Source: Diphasiastrum complanatum (lineage: Eukaryota > Streptophyta > Lycopodiopsida > Lycopodiales > Lycopodiaceae). Taken from it: a DNA stretch of 64,000 bases. Shown here one piece after another: positions 46,601 through 53,664 of the stretch; the stretch's first letter is position 1, and every line of letters begins with the position of its first letter. The stretch lies in contig CM055110.1 in NCBI GenBank assembly GCA_029204225.1, positions 44,520,749-44,584,748 on the forward strand, in the 5' to 3' direction. Below the pieces are notes generated by a model. That model was not told the origin of the DNA. It did not search any database and was given only the letters and a program-made list of their open reading frames with translations. The translations under genes and the position numbers were made by a program.

Positions 46601-49447
46601 ATGGAGTAGTTGCATGATCTAAGGAAGTCTGAGAGGGTGTAGTGTCTTGGACAAAAGTCAACAAAGATTTTGGAGGATGGTGGCCTAATGTTCTATAAAC
46701 ATCATCCCTCTTAACCTCTCTCCCCCCCCCTAAGTGTATAAGGCATCAATGTGTCAATGTAGCCCTTCTCTAGATGTGAAACAACATCATGTGTGTACTA
46801 TGGAGTTAAAATGAAAATAAAATCATGTAAATACCATCCATGGCCACCAAACTACCGTATCATTGAGTCCAACTCGTCAATATAGAGACCAAATAATAAA
46901 GGTGAGAGCAGCCATCACTACTTCACACCTATGGTACTAGAGATCGTCTCAAATATCCCTCCAAGGATCCAAAACATCCCAACATCTTCTCATGAAAAGT
47001 CATAAATCGCCAACATTAATTGATAAAAAGCGAAGATCATCTCTTGTAACATCAAAGCAGCACACCGCCAATCCTCATATATCATGATAGATCTAAGTTT
47101 GATTGGGTGATCTCAAAATAAGAAGTAGTATCAATCTCTACTCTCATTGTGTATTGGGCACTTGAAGAGAAAATGCTCTTCCAACTCTACTTCTCCAAGC
47201 AAGCACAATTGGCAAATCCAGTTTTTCTGAGACATGCCCTAGAAGTGACCAATCTCTATCTGTAGCTAGCGTGAAGCAAAGAGCATGTGTTAATCTGAGA
47301 CGAAGGTATTGTGGTGGAACAGAACAATGTCTCCATGGGAATCAATCTCGAGGAAATGTCATCGATAAAAAGCTAGCTTCAACACCCAGCACTCCACTTG
47401 TGACTCGAGGCTCTATGAAGATATGATTTGTTGATCACCCGTCAAACATATGCATGAGTTCCCTCTAGGAGATGAGATATAGAGATGCCAAATGTGTCTA
47501 GCAGTTGTGATGTGAGTGCCATGATGAGTAAAAGAGGGAGAAAGAAAGAAGGAAAATTAATCCCCTAGAAGGTGTGGATCCACTGCTAAGGAGAAACTAT
47601 TAAGTGGAAAGATTGAAAAGAGAGCTTCAGCTCCCAAAGACTTTCAAAAGTTCTAGGACCCAAAACAAGTAGAATTTCAGCCAAGCTAAGATGGTGAAAA
47701 GGACGTAAATGCCTGCCTCTTCATGAGATCCTTTCATTAAATTATCTTAGTGCATAGCTCCTCTACCATCCCATGTTTCAATATCTTCACTCACACAATC
47801 CTTTGGCCCTTCACCCATCATTCAACATTCATTTTCAAAAGCCACACGCTTCTAATTTTGCGGGCCTAAATTAAAGATTCAAAGACCCAAATTTATCTCT
47901 TCTATGATAAATTTCAAAGCTCTAACAACATAATTGTGTAACAATCTATGAGTCTAGCTACTATATGTAAGCTGATAAAATCGCAGATATTAAGACCCTT
48001 TTTCATGCACAACATCATTAATTCATCATTTGTGCAATGAACATCTCACATGTGAGTAAAGTGCTACTTACTGTTCACGATCTAAGTGTCTACAATTTCC
48101 TAACTTGGTAAAAGTATCTTTAAGTTGTTAATTGGATCAACGATTCACTAGACTGCAATACTCAATTGTATCTCAAAAAAGGAATTAAGTTCCCTGAACA
48201 GGTAGAGAAGGGGGGGAGGGGCATCTCATTCCCTCAATGCAGTGTCTTTGAATTGCATGCTTTTGTCATCTCTGATTCTTTGAGAAAGTCTCTTTAGAAT
48301 GCATTTTGTTACTTGTGAGATACAAGTTAAATGAAACACAATATCAACATTGTTTTAGGTTATGGTGTTACACACACCCCTACGAGTATTCGAAGTATGC
48401 CAAAGTTGGAAATACCTGTATGTCACGACTCACAAAAGATACGGTTCAGTAAGAATATGAATGATCTTTACATAATATCGGTTGCTTGTTTTATTTTTAC
48501 ACATTAGCTTGCTTTGGTTCAAAAATTTGTACCTACATGTGTGGTTGTGGAACCTCACCTATTCTTTGTAAGTTTTTCTGTGTTTTATGTAGCTAGGTAA
48601 CAAGTTTTTCCAAACACCAGTGCAACTCATTTAGTCGTAGTATACAGCCCATACACAGTCGAACACCTTCCCGTATCAATACGCATATCAATACCCTTAC
48701 AGATACATGTGCAGCCATGCACAAGAATCTGTGTCCATACGAGTAATTTTTCCAGCTATGAGGGTTGTAGTACAAAATGACTACATTACTTGTAGAAAAA
48801 ACAAGAAGGAAAAACTTGCATCAAGCAAAGACCTGATTGGATCTGATCAGTGCTAGAAAAATGATCAAAGTAAGTAATATAACTTTTCAACATTATCAAA
48901 AACATGAACATTGATCCAAGGCAAGATTAGAACAAGTACAACCCTAAATTTCTCACACCCTACATTTCCATGCAATTTCGAAGCAAGAACATAGTGTATG
49001 CTCACAATCAGTTGTGCATCTTTCTTGGCAACAGGTCAGACAGAATAAAGCTAACATCTTCTCAAACCAAACAGACAAGCTTTGTCAAAATCCCTGCTCC
49101 AAAAATTTCATAATCATTTCAGGATTTGTCTAAAATTTGATGACGTGAACCTCATCTGTGATTGGCACGCATTCTGCTACTACATGACTCTCAGATTTTT
49201 GGGGAGTGCTTAAAGACTAGATAACAAAAGAAGGTCAATTAACAAGAATATGTCAATGCTCTACAGAATCTGCTCTCAACATTTTCTTTTAAAGCTACAC
49301 AGCACTTTTCATGACTCCTGAACCTTTTCGAAAACATTCCGATAAGTCGGTATGCAGGCCACTGTACAAAATGAAATTCGAGCATAAGGAACATACCACA
49401 ATGAGTTTAAATAGGTTGGCCTCCTTGGGAGGCAGCGACGCCCCCAT
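7642..49447 (-). CDS. NAA15: N-terminal acetyltransferase A auxiliary subunit NAA15 (26 coding exons)
   Basis: NAA15 anchors NatA to the ribosome and holds the catalytic subunit NAA10, which acetylates nascent N-termini after Met removal. Exons in transcript order: 49397-49447, 40907-40985, 40406-40488, 39981-40130, 38745-38860, 36311-36416, 35774-35845, 32701-32816, 32049-32187, 31749-31826, 31520-31573, 31344-31414, 30296-30350, 30105-30200, 29398-29526, 28888-28970, 25031-25261, 23326-23461, 23123-23242, 22870-23001, 22659-22715, 18829-18926, 18594-18652, 18274-18388, 8819-8922, 7642-7850. They sum to 2739 nt, 912 aa, with all phases agreeing. Residues 1-17 ([17 protein letters not shown]) start the family N-terminus. 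TPR helices follow, for example [39 protein letters not shown] and [10 protein letters not shown]-type segments (here [13 protein letters not shown]). Residues about 580-655 are a charged, basic/acidic linker. The C-terminus has [13 protein letters not shown] and FPYSTYF, then a Ser-rich tail of about 50 residues. The length is close to that of animal and plant orthologues (about 870-900 aa). The start has A at -3 and G at +4. Identification is by recalled family similarity; exon borders were inferred from splice sites and frame, not from transcripts. Confidence 0.93.
8923..11369. other. 5' side of NAA15 intron 24 on the plus strand, nothing recognised
   Basis: Intron 24 spans 8923-18273. This part holds only short open frames (9428-9823, 10565-10984) with no family resemblance, and no LTR ends, SINE boxes or tRNA. 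Confidence 0.45.
11672..12132 (+). repeat. 5' LTR of the intron-24 Copia element
   Basis: 461 bp, TG...CA ends. A TATA-like ATTATATATATG lies near 11953-11966, the likely element promoter, reading antisense to NAA15. It aligns along its length with the 3' LTR with few substitutions. Confidence 0.93.
12133..12145 (+). other. primer-binding site (initiator tRNA-Met)
   Basis: TGGTATCAGAGCC directly follows the CA end of the 5' LTR. This is the standard Copia minus-strand primer site. Confidence 0.9.
12736..12891 (+). pseudogene. Copia gag N-terminus fused in frame to an integrase piece
   Basis: The ATG at 12736 opens [19 protein letters not shown] with [21 protein letters not shown], the gag start (LWxxxM...L....LW). 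It then passes without a break into LPHKFW, an integrase motif that normally lies several hundred residues later. A stop follows at 12889. The join marks a deletion of most of gag, all protease and the integrase core. Confidence 0.75.
12907..13308 (+). pseudogene. Copia integrase C-terminal region
   Basis: [20 protein letters not shown], then [17 protein letters not shown] and SRDVHFDD, the conserved Copia integrase tail, open for 133 codons. It continues the integrase of the fused frame upstream after the stop at 12889. The catalytic D,D-35-E core is absent. Confidence 0.85.
13305..14787 (+). pseudogene. duplicated linker/RT-entry module and fused 3' segment of the Copia
   Basis: A linker beginning [13 protein letters not shown]-like and ending at an RT entry ([18 protein letters not shown]) at 13320-13720 recurs in diverged form at 14146-14460 ([14 protein letters not shown]). 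After the first copy, [12 protein letters not shown], a late RT motif, is joined directly to the RT entry, so the RT core is deleted. The second copy runs into [19 protein letters not shown] and the polypurine tract. Confidence 0.6.
14794..15292 (+). repeat. 3' LTR of the intron-24 Copia element
   Basis: 499 bp. It differs from the 5' LTR by scattered substitutions and by about 38 extra bases near 15040-15090, where the unit AGTCAAGTAGTTGGAA is repeated. Confidence 0.93.
15531..17001. other. intron 24 sequence, nothing recognised
   Basis: Minus-strand open frames at 15732-15995 may be further gag from the interrupted older retroelement but carry no clear motif. The rest shows no coding similarity. 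Confidence 0.35.
17002..17645 (+). pseudogene. L1-like LINE ORF1 remnant
   Basis: The ATG at 17002 opens a coiled-coil-like start ([30 protein letters not shown]), then [20 protein letters not shown]. After frameshifts near 17400 and 17520 it goes on with [32 protein letters not shown] and a stop near 17646. The layout (coiled coil, then a basic RNA-binding part with IFLD.DLT..Q...RK) matches plant L1-type ORF1. No endonuclease or RT follows. It lies in NAA15 intron 24, antisense. Confidence 0.6.
18385..18391 (-). other. NAGNAG tandem acceptor at NAA15 exon 24
   Basis: The intron 23 acceptor reads CTCAGCAG|AG on the minus strand, so either of two AGs three bases apart can be used without changing frame. 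The upstream AG (exon starts 18388) gives DVHHAESLQHR; the downstream AG (exon starts 18385) gives DVHHESLQHR, one Ala shorter. The upstream site was used for the 912-aa model. Confidence 0.6.
18763..18882 (-). repeat. partial tandem copy of NAA15 exon 22 tail in intron 22
   Basis: 18763-18803, in intron 22, aligns with 18839-18882, inside exon 22. Both share the word AGAACACTTC and a TTATCAGC(C/T)GAA end. The similarity seems to extend across the exon 22 donor (ACATACTTCAAAG against AATACGTCATAAA). The intronic copy is diverged and lacks a usable open continuation. Confidence 0.6.
18927..21039. other. NAA15 intron 21, nothing recognised
   Basis: Intron 21 spans 18927-22658. Apart from the motif array at 21040-21395 I see only AT-rich sequence and a C/T-rich stretch near 20690-20735. 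Confidence 0.45.
21040..21395. repeat. array of GGAAC/GTTCC words flanking an AT-rich core
   Basis: About fourteen GGAAC or GTTCC pentamers are packed into two arms (about 21050-21250 and 21330-21395) around a T-rich core with few motifs. Palindromic combinations such as GGAACAGTTCC and AACGCGTTCC occur. Similar only in design to the arrays near 30.5, 34.8 and 37.2 kb. Possibly a fold-back element; no terminal repeats or target duplication were established. Confidence 0.55.
24507..24600 (-). mobile_element. tRNA-derived SINE in NAA15 intron 17
   Basis: On the minus strand, CCACCCGTGTGGTGCGGTGG at 24598 resembles the start and A-box region of plant Au-like SINEs (GTGGTGCGGTGGTAGAGG). A B-box-like AGTTCAAACCTC lies about 45 nt further. 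The unit ends in a simple A-rich tail (AAAATAAAATAAAAT). No target duplication was recognised. Confidence 0.6.
25437..25582. repeat. diverged direct repeat in NAA15 intron 16
   Basis: TCAACCAGGTACCAAATATT at 25439 recurs in altered form at 25523 (TCAACCAGGGGCAAAATATT). Similarity extends about 55 bp, with a period near 84. Confidence 0.6.
26061..26473. repeat. CCGTACG/CATACGG word cluster in NAA15 intron 16
   Basis: Words of the type CCGTACG, CATACGG, CTGTACAC and CCATACA occur at 26061-26100 and again at 26395-26473, around an ordinary AT-rich middle. CTGTACACCCATAC and CTGTACACATACGG near the two ends resemble each other as direct repeats. A similar word set recurs near 48610-48750 in intron 1. 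Confidence 0.35.
26474..28887. other. rest of NAA15 intron 16, nothing recognised
   Basis: No transposon ends, coding similarity or RNA gene seen; ordinary AT-rich intron sequence. Confidence 0.4.
30498..30755. repeat. CpG-rich fold-back array of GCGTCCG/CGGACGC in NAA15 intron 12
   Basis: Eight GCGTCCG and five CGGACGC heptamers lie in two GC-rich arms (30510-30588 and 30655-30752) separated by about 65 bp of almost pure A/T. The right arm, reverse-complemented, starts GGATGCGCGTCCG and the left arm starts GGATGGTGCGTCCG, so the arms can fold back on each other. Base composition is unlike anything else in the window. Confidence 0.75.
32188..32700 (-). other. NAA15 intron 8 with GC-AG splice sites
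   Basis: Exon 8 ends ...AATTATGG at 32701 and the intron begins GCAAGT, which matches the GC-donor consensus well. The nearest GT (GCAA|GTGAAT) would break the frame. The GC donor joins GG to C to give Gly followed by [11 protein letters not shown], which matches the family. It is the only non-GT donor among the 25 introns. Inferred from frame and homology; no RNA evidence. Confidence 0.8.
34768..35409. mobile_element. non-autonomous element with 11-bp terminal inverted repeats and GAAACG array
   Basis: TAGATGCACAG at 34768-34778 is exactly reverse-complementary to 35399-35409. Next to the left end, CGTTTCTGAAACGC, CCAGAAACG and CAGAAACGTGTTTCTG form repeated palindromes. The right end carries GGAAACACGTTTCTG. 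The centre has a GC-rich patch (35110-35175) with partial inverted symmetry. No transposase. Target duplication not evident. It lies in NAA15 intron 7, with another AACG-rich pair of patches just outside (34410-34475 and 35436-35485). Confidence 0.55.
37035..37340. repeat. GGAAC/GATCC palindromic word array in NAA15 intron 5
   Basis: Contains ACGGAACGAGC, CGTTCCGGAATCCG, GTTCCGGAACGTGATCC and two adjacent copies of GATCCAGATC. It is preceded by TTCCAAAAATTCAAAAATTTT and followed by GGGTTTCCCAAAACGCC. Of the same general design as the arrays at 21.0 and 34.8 kb. Confidence 0.4.
37341..38744. other. rest of NAA15 intron 5, nothing recognised
   Basis: AT-rich intron sequence with no recognised repeat or coding similarity. 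Confidence 0.4.
39845..40014 (-). repeat. 85-bp tandem duplication spanning the NAA15 exon 4 donor
   Basis: 39930-40014 (the last 34 bp of exon 4 plus the start of intron 4) is repeated at 39845-39929. Both contain ATTAT(A/G)CCATTTACC and CCTGAAGAAGGGATA. In the true copy the exon ends CTTCAG|GTTATT at 39981. In the duplicate the matching position reads CAG|GCTATT, so the donor GT has become GC. The duplicated exon part also has changes. Confidence 0.85.
41774..41877. repeat. two-copy tandem repeat, period 53 bp
   Basis: The unit begins ATGTAACTATGATGGTGGTG, contains GTGCGTGATGTGC and ends CCATCATAGAATC. CTATGATGG and CCATCATAG make each unit a potential hairpin. The second copy lacks two bases (CCGCC to CCC). 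In NAA15 intron 1. Confidence 0.9.
42171..46108 (-). mobile_element. L1-like LINE ORF2 remnant, interrupted by a Copia fragment
   Basis: Down the minus strand: an endonuclease piece at 45617-46108 ([12 protein letters not shown], the GDFNxR motif); RT at 44650-45002 with [37 protein letters not shown] and LYADD near 44694-44710; a downstream RT/thumb stretch to about 43800; and the C-terminal zinc-finger block at 42171-42398 ([23 protein letters not shown]2C...HX4-5C). The last block is separated from the rest by the Copia fragment 42432-43775. Many frameshifts and stops; dead. Same strand as NAA15, in intron 1. Confidence 0.8.
42432..43775 (-). mobile_element. deleted Copia element inside the LINE
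   Basis: The downstream LTR (42432-42920) starts TGTTGGAGATTTTTG and ends GATTTCCTACA on the minus strand. A second, truncated LTR copy lies at about 43530-43775; shared words include CTCGACCTTTTGGGTCAAAG and GTAACCTAGAGG in plus orientation. Between them is an RT-entry remnant ([31 protein letters not shown]) fused to [15 protein letters not shown]. The primer-binding site and one LTR end are missing. The LTR ends and internal segment match the intron-24 Copia. Confidence 0.75.
46840..47520 (-). mobile_element. second LINE remnant with permuted blocks
   Basis: 47100-47330 on the minus strand reads [20 protein letters not shown], the LINE ORF2 C-terminal zinc finger, close to that at 42171-42398. 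Downstream, at 46840-47000, is an RT block (ISSTIGVK, then a frameshifted [11 protein letters not shown] corresponding to the QGCPLSP..FGLYIDE region). In a normal LINE the zinc finger lies after RT; here it comes first on the same strand, so two fragments are joined out of order. In NAA15 intron 1. Confidence 0.6.
47521..49396. other. rest of NAA15 intron 1, mostly unrecognised
   Basis: AT-rich sequence with a CATAC/TACG-rich patch at 48610-48750 (CCCATACACAG, CCCGTATCAATACGCATATC) that resembles the cluster in intron 16. No coding similarity. Confidence 0.35.
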
Positions 49448-50504
49448 GATTGCCTTCCAGATATCTGCCTCAAATCAATCTAGTTGATTCCATTGTAGGC
49501 ATACTCCCTCGATCTCCCAGAAGAAAACTAGTAAATTCAGGTGGAGCAACACTGAAGTGCAAGTGTAAAGGCTATGGATTTGCAATTACTTGAAAAGCTA
49601 GAGTTTGAATGATCAATAACCAAAACTCAGCAAACCAAAAAAGAATGTAACAAAAAAAGCATCAACGAGAGATAAGGGTGTTGCCTCAATCCAAAGTTAT
49701 ATGAATACAATAAGGATTGTAAAAGAAAACATATGAACAAAACCCTAAGGTCCAGCGACTGAAGAGAACATTATCCCTGCCTAATGAAAGAACATAATTA
49801 AGGATTTAACCACTAGGACTCCTGACCTGTAGGGTTGGAAGATACAGCCACTGGAATTGTGTGTTTAGCTTTTGAATGGAAATATAATAGGGCACATCAA
49901 AGGGTCATGGTTCTAAGTCTAGCAAAGCAAAACGTTCAGAATAAAAATATTAAACTTTGAAAATAACAAAATTTGCGAGCACTTTGCAGAGTCAAGAACT
50001 GAGATTGCAGCAAATGCAGAAACGATTGGCAAGCCGAGTCGTCGAGAACTTGGTCAACATAAAGCGAAGTGGCAAGCAACGGTATGAATTGGTGATGCCA
50101 TTACACAAACACAAATAAACCTAATACACAACAAATGCTGCCGCTACTGATACCTAACAGACGAGGAAAAAGAAAAGACGGAAATGTAAGTGTGCAGAAT
50201 AAGAATACAGAAAACAAAGCAAGGGATGAAGGCAGAAAAGCAGGGAAGTATGGATTAGCTGCTAGTTAAAGCACGAAGAGAGGATAGGAGGGGAAGGGAG
50301 GGGCGAGTGGGCCATGAAAGACTGGTACTAGAATGTGCATGGAAATGCGAAAGCGAGGAGACAGAAGAGAGGAGAGGAGAGCGTATGAGGATAATGATGG
50401 CATGTGTGAAAGAAAAAGCAAAAAGAGCTGATGAAAAGTAGCAGCAAAAACAAAAGGAAAAAGGCGACGAGAAAGAAGACGAAGGTTATGTCGCTGTGAC
50501 CGTG
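49448..50504 (-). other. NAA15 5' flank / probable 5' UTR or 5' UTR intron
   Basis: No protein similarity was recognised here. The part from about 50230 to 50500 is purine-rich on the plus strand (CT-rich on the transcribed strand), typical of plant leader regions. A 92-codon minus-strand open frame at 50266-50544 starts beside the telo-box but is composition-driven (Leu/Ser/Phe-rich) and resembles no family I know. Confidence 0.35.
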
Positions 50505-50560
50505 GCAATTGAAGGGTTAGGGTTTTGGGCGCCGTCTCACCCATTCATTTCTGTTTTGGG
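50505..50560 (-). promoter_or_regulatory. telo-box region, likely NAA15 promoter or 5' UTR
   Basis: The minus strand carries AAACCCTAACCC at about 50518-50530, preceded by a GGCGCC and followed by a CT-rich stretch. Telo-boxes (AAACCCTAA) are known near the transcription start of plant genes for ribosome biogenesis and translation, which suits a ribosome-associated acetyltransferase subunit. The NAA15 ATG lies about 1.1 kb downstream and is preceded by GGCAG|ATATC, a possible acceptor of a 5' UTR intron. A TATA-like stretch (TTTTTATACAG) sits near 50731-50742. Transcription start unknown. Confidence 0.4.
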
Positions 50561-50878
50561 TTTTGTGTTTTGTTATGTTGTGTTGTGTTTTGTTGTGGTT
50601 CCAAAGAAGGACAAATGGTGGTTTGTGGTTGGTTAGTTCTTATGGAGCTATGGGCTTGCAGTTAGTTGGCAATTGCTAATCCGATGGTTGTGTGCCAAGT
50701 GGCGGGCAATATTTTAAGTTATTAACGACTGTATAAAAATAAGGTTGCTATCACTATATGGGATAGAGTCAGCTTCAAGTTAGGTGGACGGTGTCTTTGC
50801 AGGGGAGACACGAGAGCGAGAGCGAACTGCAACATTGTCTTACAATGTCTAGGATGTATTCAGCTAGCAAGATGGATC

Positions 50879-50910
50879 TTCTCTCTCTTCTCTCTCTCTC
50901 TCTCTCTCTC
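50879..50910. repeat. (CT)n microsatellite
   Basis: About 15 CT units with one interruption, followed at 50926-50940 by AAAAAACCCTAGAAAAC, a telo-box on the plus strand. C/T-rich tracts and telo-boxes often sit in plant 5' leaders, but no plus-strand gene follows. Confidence 0.85.
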
Positions 50911-51011
50911 ACACCCAGAATCTAAAAAACCCTAGAAAACAAAAAATTTGCAACCTCTCTTGTCTCGCACTCCTCTTTTTCTCTCCTCCAGCGATTTTAT
51001 ACCCTCTTTCT

Positions 51012-51252
51012 CTCTCTAGAAACTTCTAAGCATGTGTTCTTTCTAGAACTTTAAAGCACGTGTTCTCTCACTTCAATGGCTTTTCAAATGCCCTTCAAAG
51101 ACGTTTTAGGGCAAACGTGGACCAAAATGTGTACATTTACATTCATAAGTAACATTTGATATGTGCATTTTTTTTGCTAGTTGAGTTATTTGAGTTCATG
51201 AGTCACACTTTATAATGTGCACTTTTTTTCTAAAGCTAAGCTATTTGTTAGC
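51012..51252. repeat. short diverged direct repeats upstream of NAA15
   Basis: TCTAGAAACTTCTAAGCATG and TCTAGAACTTTAAAGCACG (51014-51062) are adjacent variants; the second contains the G-box core CACGTG at 51057-51062. A second pair near 51141-51193 and 51194-51252 shares ATGTGCA(C/T)TTTTTTT. Confidence 0.5.
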
Positions 51253-51269
51253 CCTTCATGCTCTTAACA

Positions 51270-51800
51270 ACAGATCCCCTTAATTGGTCTTCCAAGAACA
51301 TGATCTGATTACGAGATCGAGTCTCATTCTTGGTATGCAATTCTTCCCATAAATCCTTTGCGTTCGAAATTGATGTAAGATCTAGCATTATTGTCATGTA
51401 CTGAAGACGCAATAATTGCTATAGCTTTGTCATTTTTTTAAACTTTATTCTCGAAGTTCTTTGCCATGAGTAGCTACTGGCTTCTCCTCAATTGGTTCTA
51501 CCCATTGCCATAGACCTTCGCCCTTCAACAAGAGTGAAGTCTTTAATTTTCAAATCAAGTAGTTTGAACCTTCTGGATCCAATATCGTAGTGATCTTAGC
51601 TTGGATATTGATGAACGACGACATTTTCTAATTCTAAATAACCTCCAGATAGCGGCTTGCTGATGGATGTGTGAAGAATGTTGAGAGGGGTACGAAGATA
51701 CGACTGTATCGACTCTGATTCGTTCTGATATCACTGTATCAGCTTTGAACCTGTATCTCATACCATTGTATCAGATTTAATTTTGTATGCTCTGATACCA
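51270..51800 (-). mobile_element. Copia 5' remnant: primer-binding site and gag
   Basis: TGGTATCAGAGC (51789-51800, minus strand) is an initiator tRNA-Met site one base after an LTR end TTACA at 51802. Below it a broken gag reads ITTILDPEGSNYLI, KLKTSLLLKGEGLWQWVEP, then LRLQYMTIMLDLTSISNAKD and LWEELHTKNETRSRNQIMFL. Protease and all later parts are missing, so only the 5' end of the element remains. Confidence 0.75.
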
Positions 51801-51801
51801 C

Positions 51802-52650
51802 TGTAAGAAAAATAGTAATTATTCTTCCACAGAGAACACGATGCAAGTTTGAATAAATCAAACTAATATCAGTGTCTTCAATTGGGATTGTATCTGATCT
51901 ATGTACTAATAGAACATTATTAGTTTTGATTGAATATGCGTGCAAAAATTATGTGCGGAAGTAAGAGACATCTTTAGGCGTCTTAGACAATAAGAAACTA
52001 TTGATCAAAAATGAATTTTTATAATTGAATCATCGATATACATCTCTTGTTGTTTTATCTCGTTGTTGTGTCTCTGATTAAGTGAGTAATTACAACGAGT
52101 AGTGCACATGTATCTATATTGCTACAGGACAGGTCTTTTGGCCTTTCATTTATAGGTCTTTGGCCTTTCAATGTTGCAACAGTAGATATCTAACCGTTTA
52201 CGACGGTTGATATTCAAATAGACGCTTTGTTTCCAGGGTCGAATAAATTGTGTTCGTGAATTATTCGCGATAGTCTATCTCTTCGTCTCAGTTTCGTGTT
52301 TCGCGAATTGTTAGTGACACTTGTCTCTTCGCGACTTTTTCGTCTTTTGCGAATTGTTCGCGACAGATGACAATTCTTGAGCTTGAAAAAGAAATCTAGA
52401 ATATTTCGTGAACTGTTTGAGATAGTTTTGCGACAGGTGAGCCTGAAGCCCAGTCTAGAAGATTTCGTGAATTGTTCGCGACAATTTCTCAACATCTGAG
52501 GTTTGAACAAGAAACATAATATTTTGTGACAAGATTCTGTTCGTGAATCTTTCGAGCTTCAACAAGAAAGCCACGAGCTTCTACAGGTAACTGTTTCGCG
52601 AATCTTTCGAGTTGACTACTCGAGGTTGATCACGAATAAAAATGTTTCGA
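51802..52650 (-). repeat. presumed Copia LTR containing a TTCGCGA array
   Basis: The lower edge (51802) is fixed by the adjacent primer-binding site; the upper edge is not defined. From 52260 to 52640 the word TTCGCGA or close variants (TTCGTGAA, TTGCGACA) recurs about ten times, often as TTCGCGAATTGTTCGCGACA-like pairs. TCGCGA is its own reverse complement, so the array is rich in small palindromes and CpG in an otherwise AT-rich region. Confidence 0.5.
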
Positions 52651-53051
52651 GTTCACGTTTGTTTCTTATCCTTTGTCAAGTAAACTACGCGCTTTGTTAG
52701 TAGAATCAAGATCTGTTTGATTAGTTGTTCTACATGTGAGTCATTATTGTGAGGGAGCATGAATTGGTCATGTACAGTGTGTGTTTAAGAATGTCGTCGC
52801 TAGTGCATGAATCGTTCTAATTATGTGTAGAACTACTTGTGATTTGTGGACGCAATCACTCAGAAAGAGAGCTACTTAATAGTCACAAATGCAAGAGATT
52901 AAGCTAGTGACTAAGGTGTCATAGATCACCATGCACTGAGCTGAAACAATAGCATTCTTGCGATAATAGAAATGAATGGCACAATAAAATATGTACATCA
53001 AATAATTGGATGGACAATACATTTGTACATAGCAGCAATATCGCTATGTGA

Positions 53052-53255
53052 ATCATTGACATAGAAACGTCAGCTATTGTAAATATAAATCACTAACATA
53101 GAAATGTCAGTTGTTGTTATCTACTACAGAAAGAAACGTGAATCTGTAGCAGAAGGCCACATTGTAGAATACTGCAAGACAATAAGTGATGGAAGGCGGA
53201 AACATCACAACAGTAATACTACATGAATCACTGACATAGAAATGTGAGTTGCTAT
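53052..53255. repeat. three copies of a CTGACATAGAAATGTCAG hairpin unit
   Basis: Units near 53052-53080, 53088-53117 and 53225-53255 share ATCA(C/T)TGACATAGAAA(C/T)G followed by TCAG(C/T)T(A/G)TTGT. CTGACAT and ATGTCAG can pair across AGAA. The sequence between units differs. Confidence 0.75.
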
Positions 53256-53580
53256 TGCCTGCCGCAAGAAGAACGTGAACGTTGAGCAGGTCCGCCTCCC
53301 TTTTTCTTCAATCGCTCATTTACATATATGGCAGCTGGAAGATCTTGTGCTATCTTAACTGTACAATTACAAGATAGTTAACAGCTGCTAAACTGATCAA
53401 TAGATCAGTTCATTGTTGGAGCGTGAAGGCGTAATGGTCTGTACTTGGAATCCTTTGTAAATCTGTAGACGGTCGACGCAACACTCCTTGGCCTTTTGGC
53501 CTTTGCCTTTACTTAAGGACAACTGTCGGCATTTGTAGGGCACCTTCGCAATTTTAAAGGCAAGTGCCGCAATTTTTGCC

Positions 53581-53664
53581 TGTCACAAATTGCATGTAAA
53601 AATGTAGTGTCGTATTTTTTGGCTGTCAAAGATTGCATGTAAAAATGCAGTGTCGCATTTTTTG
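53581..53664. repeat. 43-bp tandem repeat with TGTCG words
   Basis: TTGCATGTAAAAATG(T/C)AGTG followed by TCG(T/C)ATTTTTTG occurs twice in tandem. Just beyond, at 53773-53820, GCCGACAATGTCGG and GACAGTGTCGG continue the TGTCGG/CCGACA theme. Confidence 0.75.

Noticed and set aside
50266-50544. 92-codon minus-strand open frame beginning beside the telo-box
   Set aside because: Leu/Ser/Phe-rich because the strand is CT-rich; no domain, and it lies in the likely NAA15 leader.
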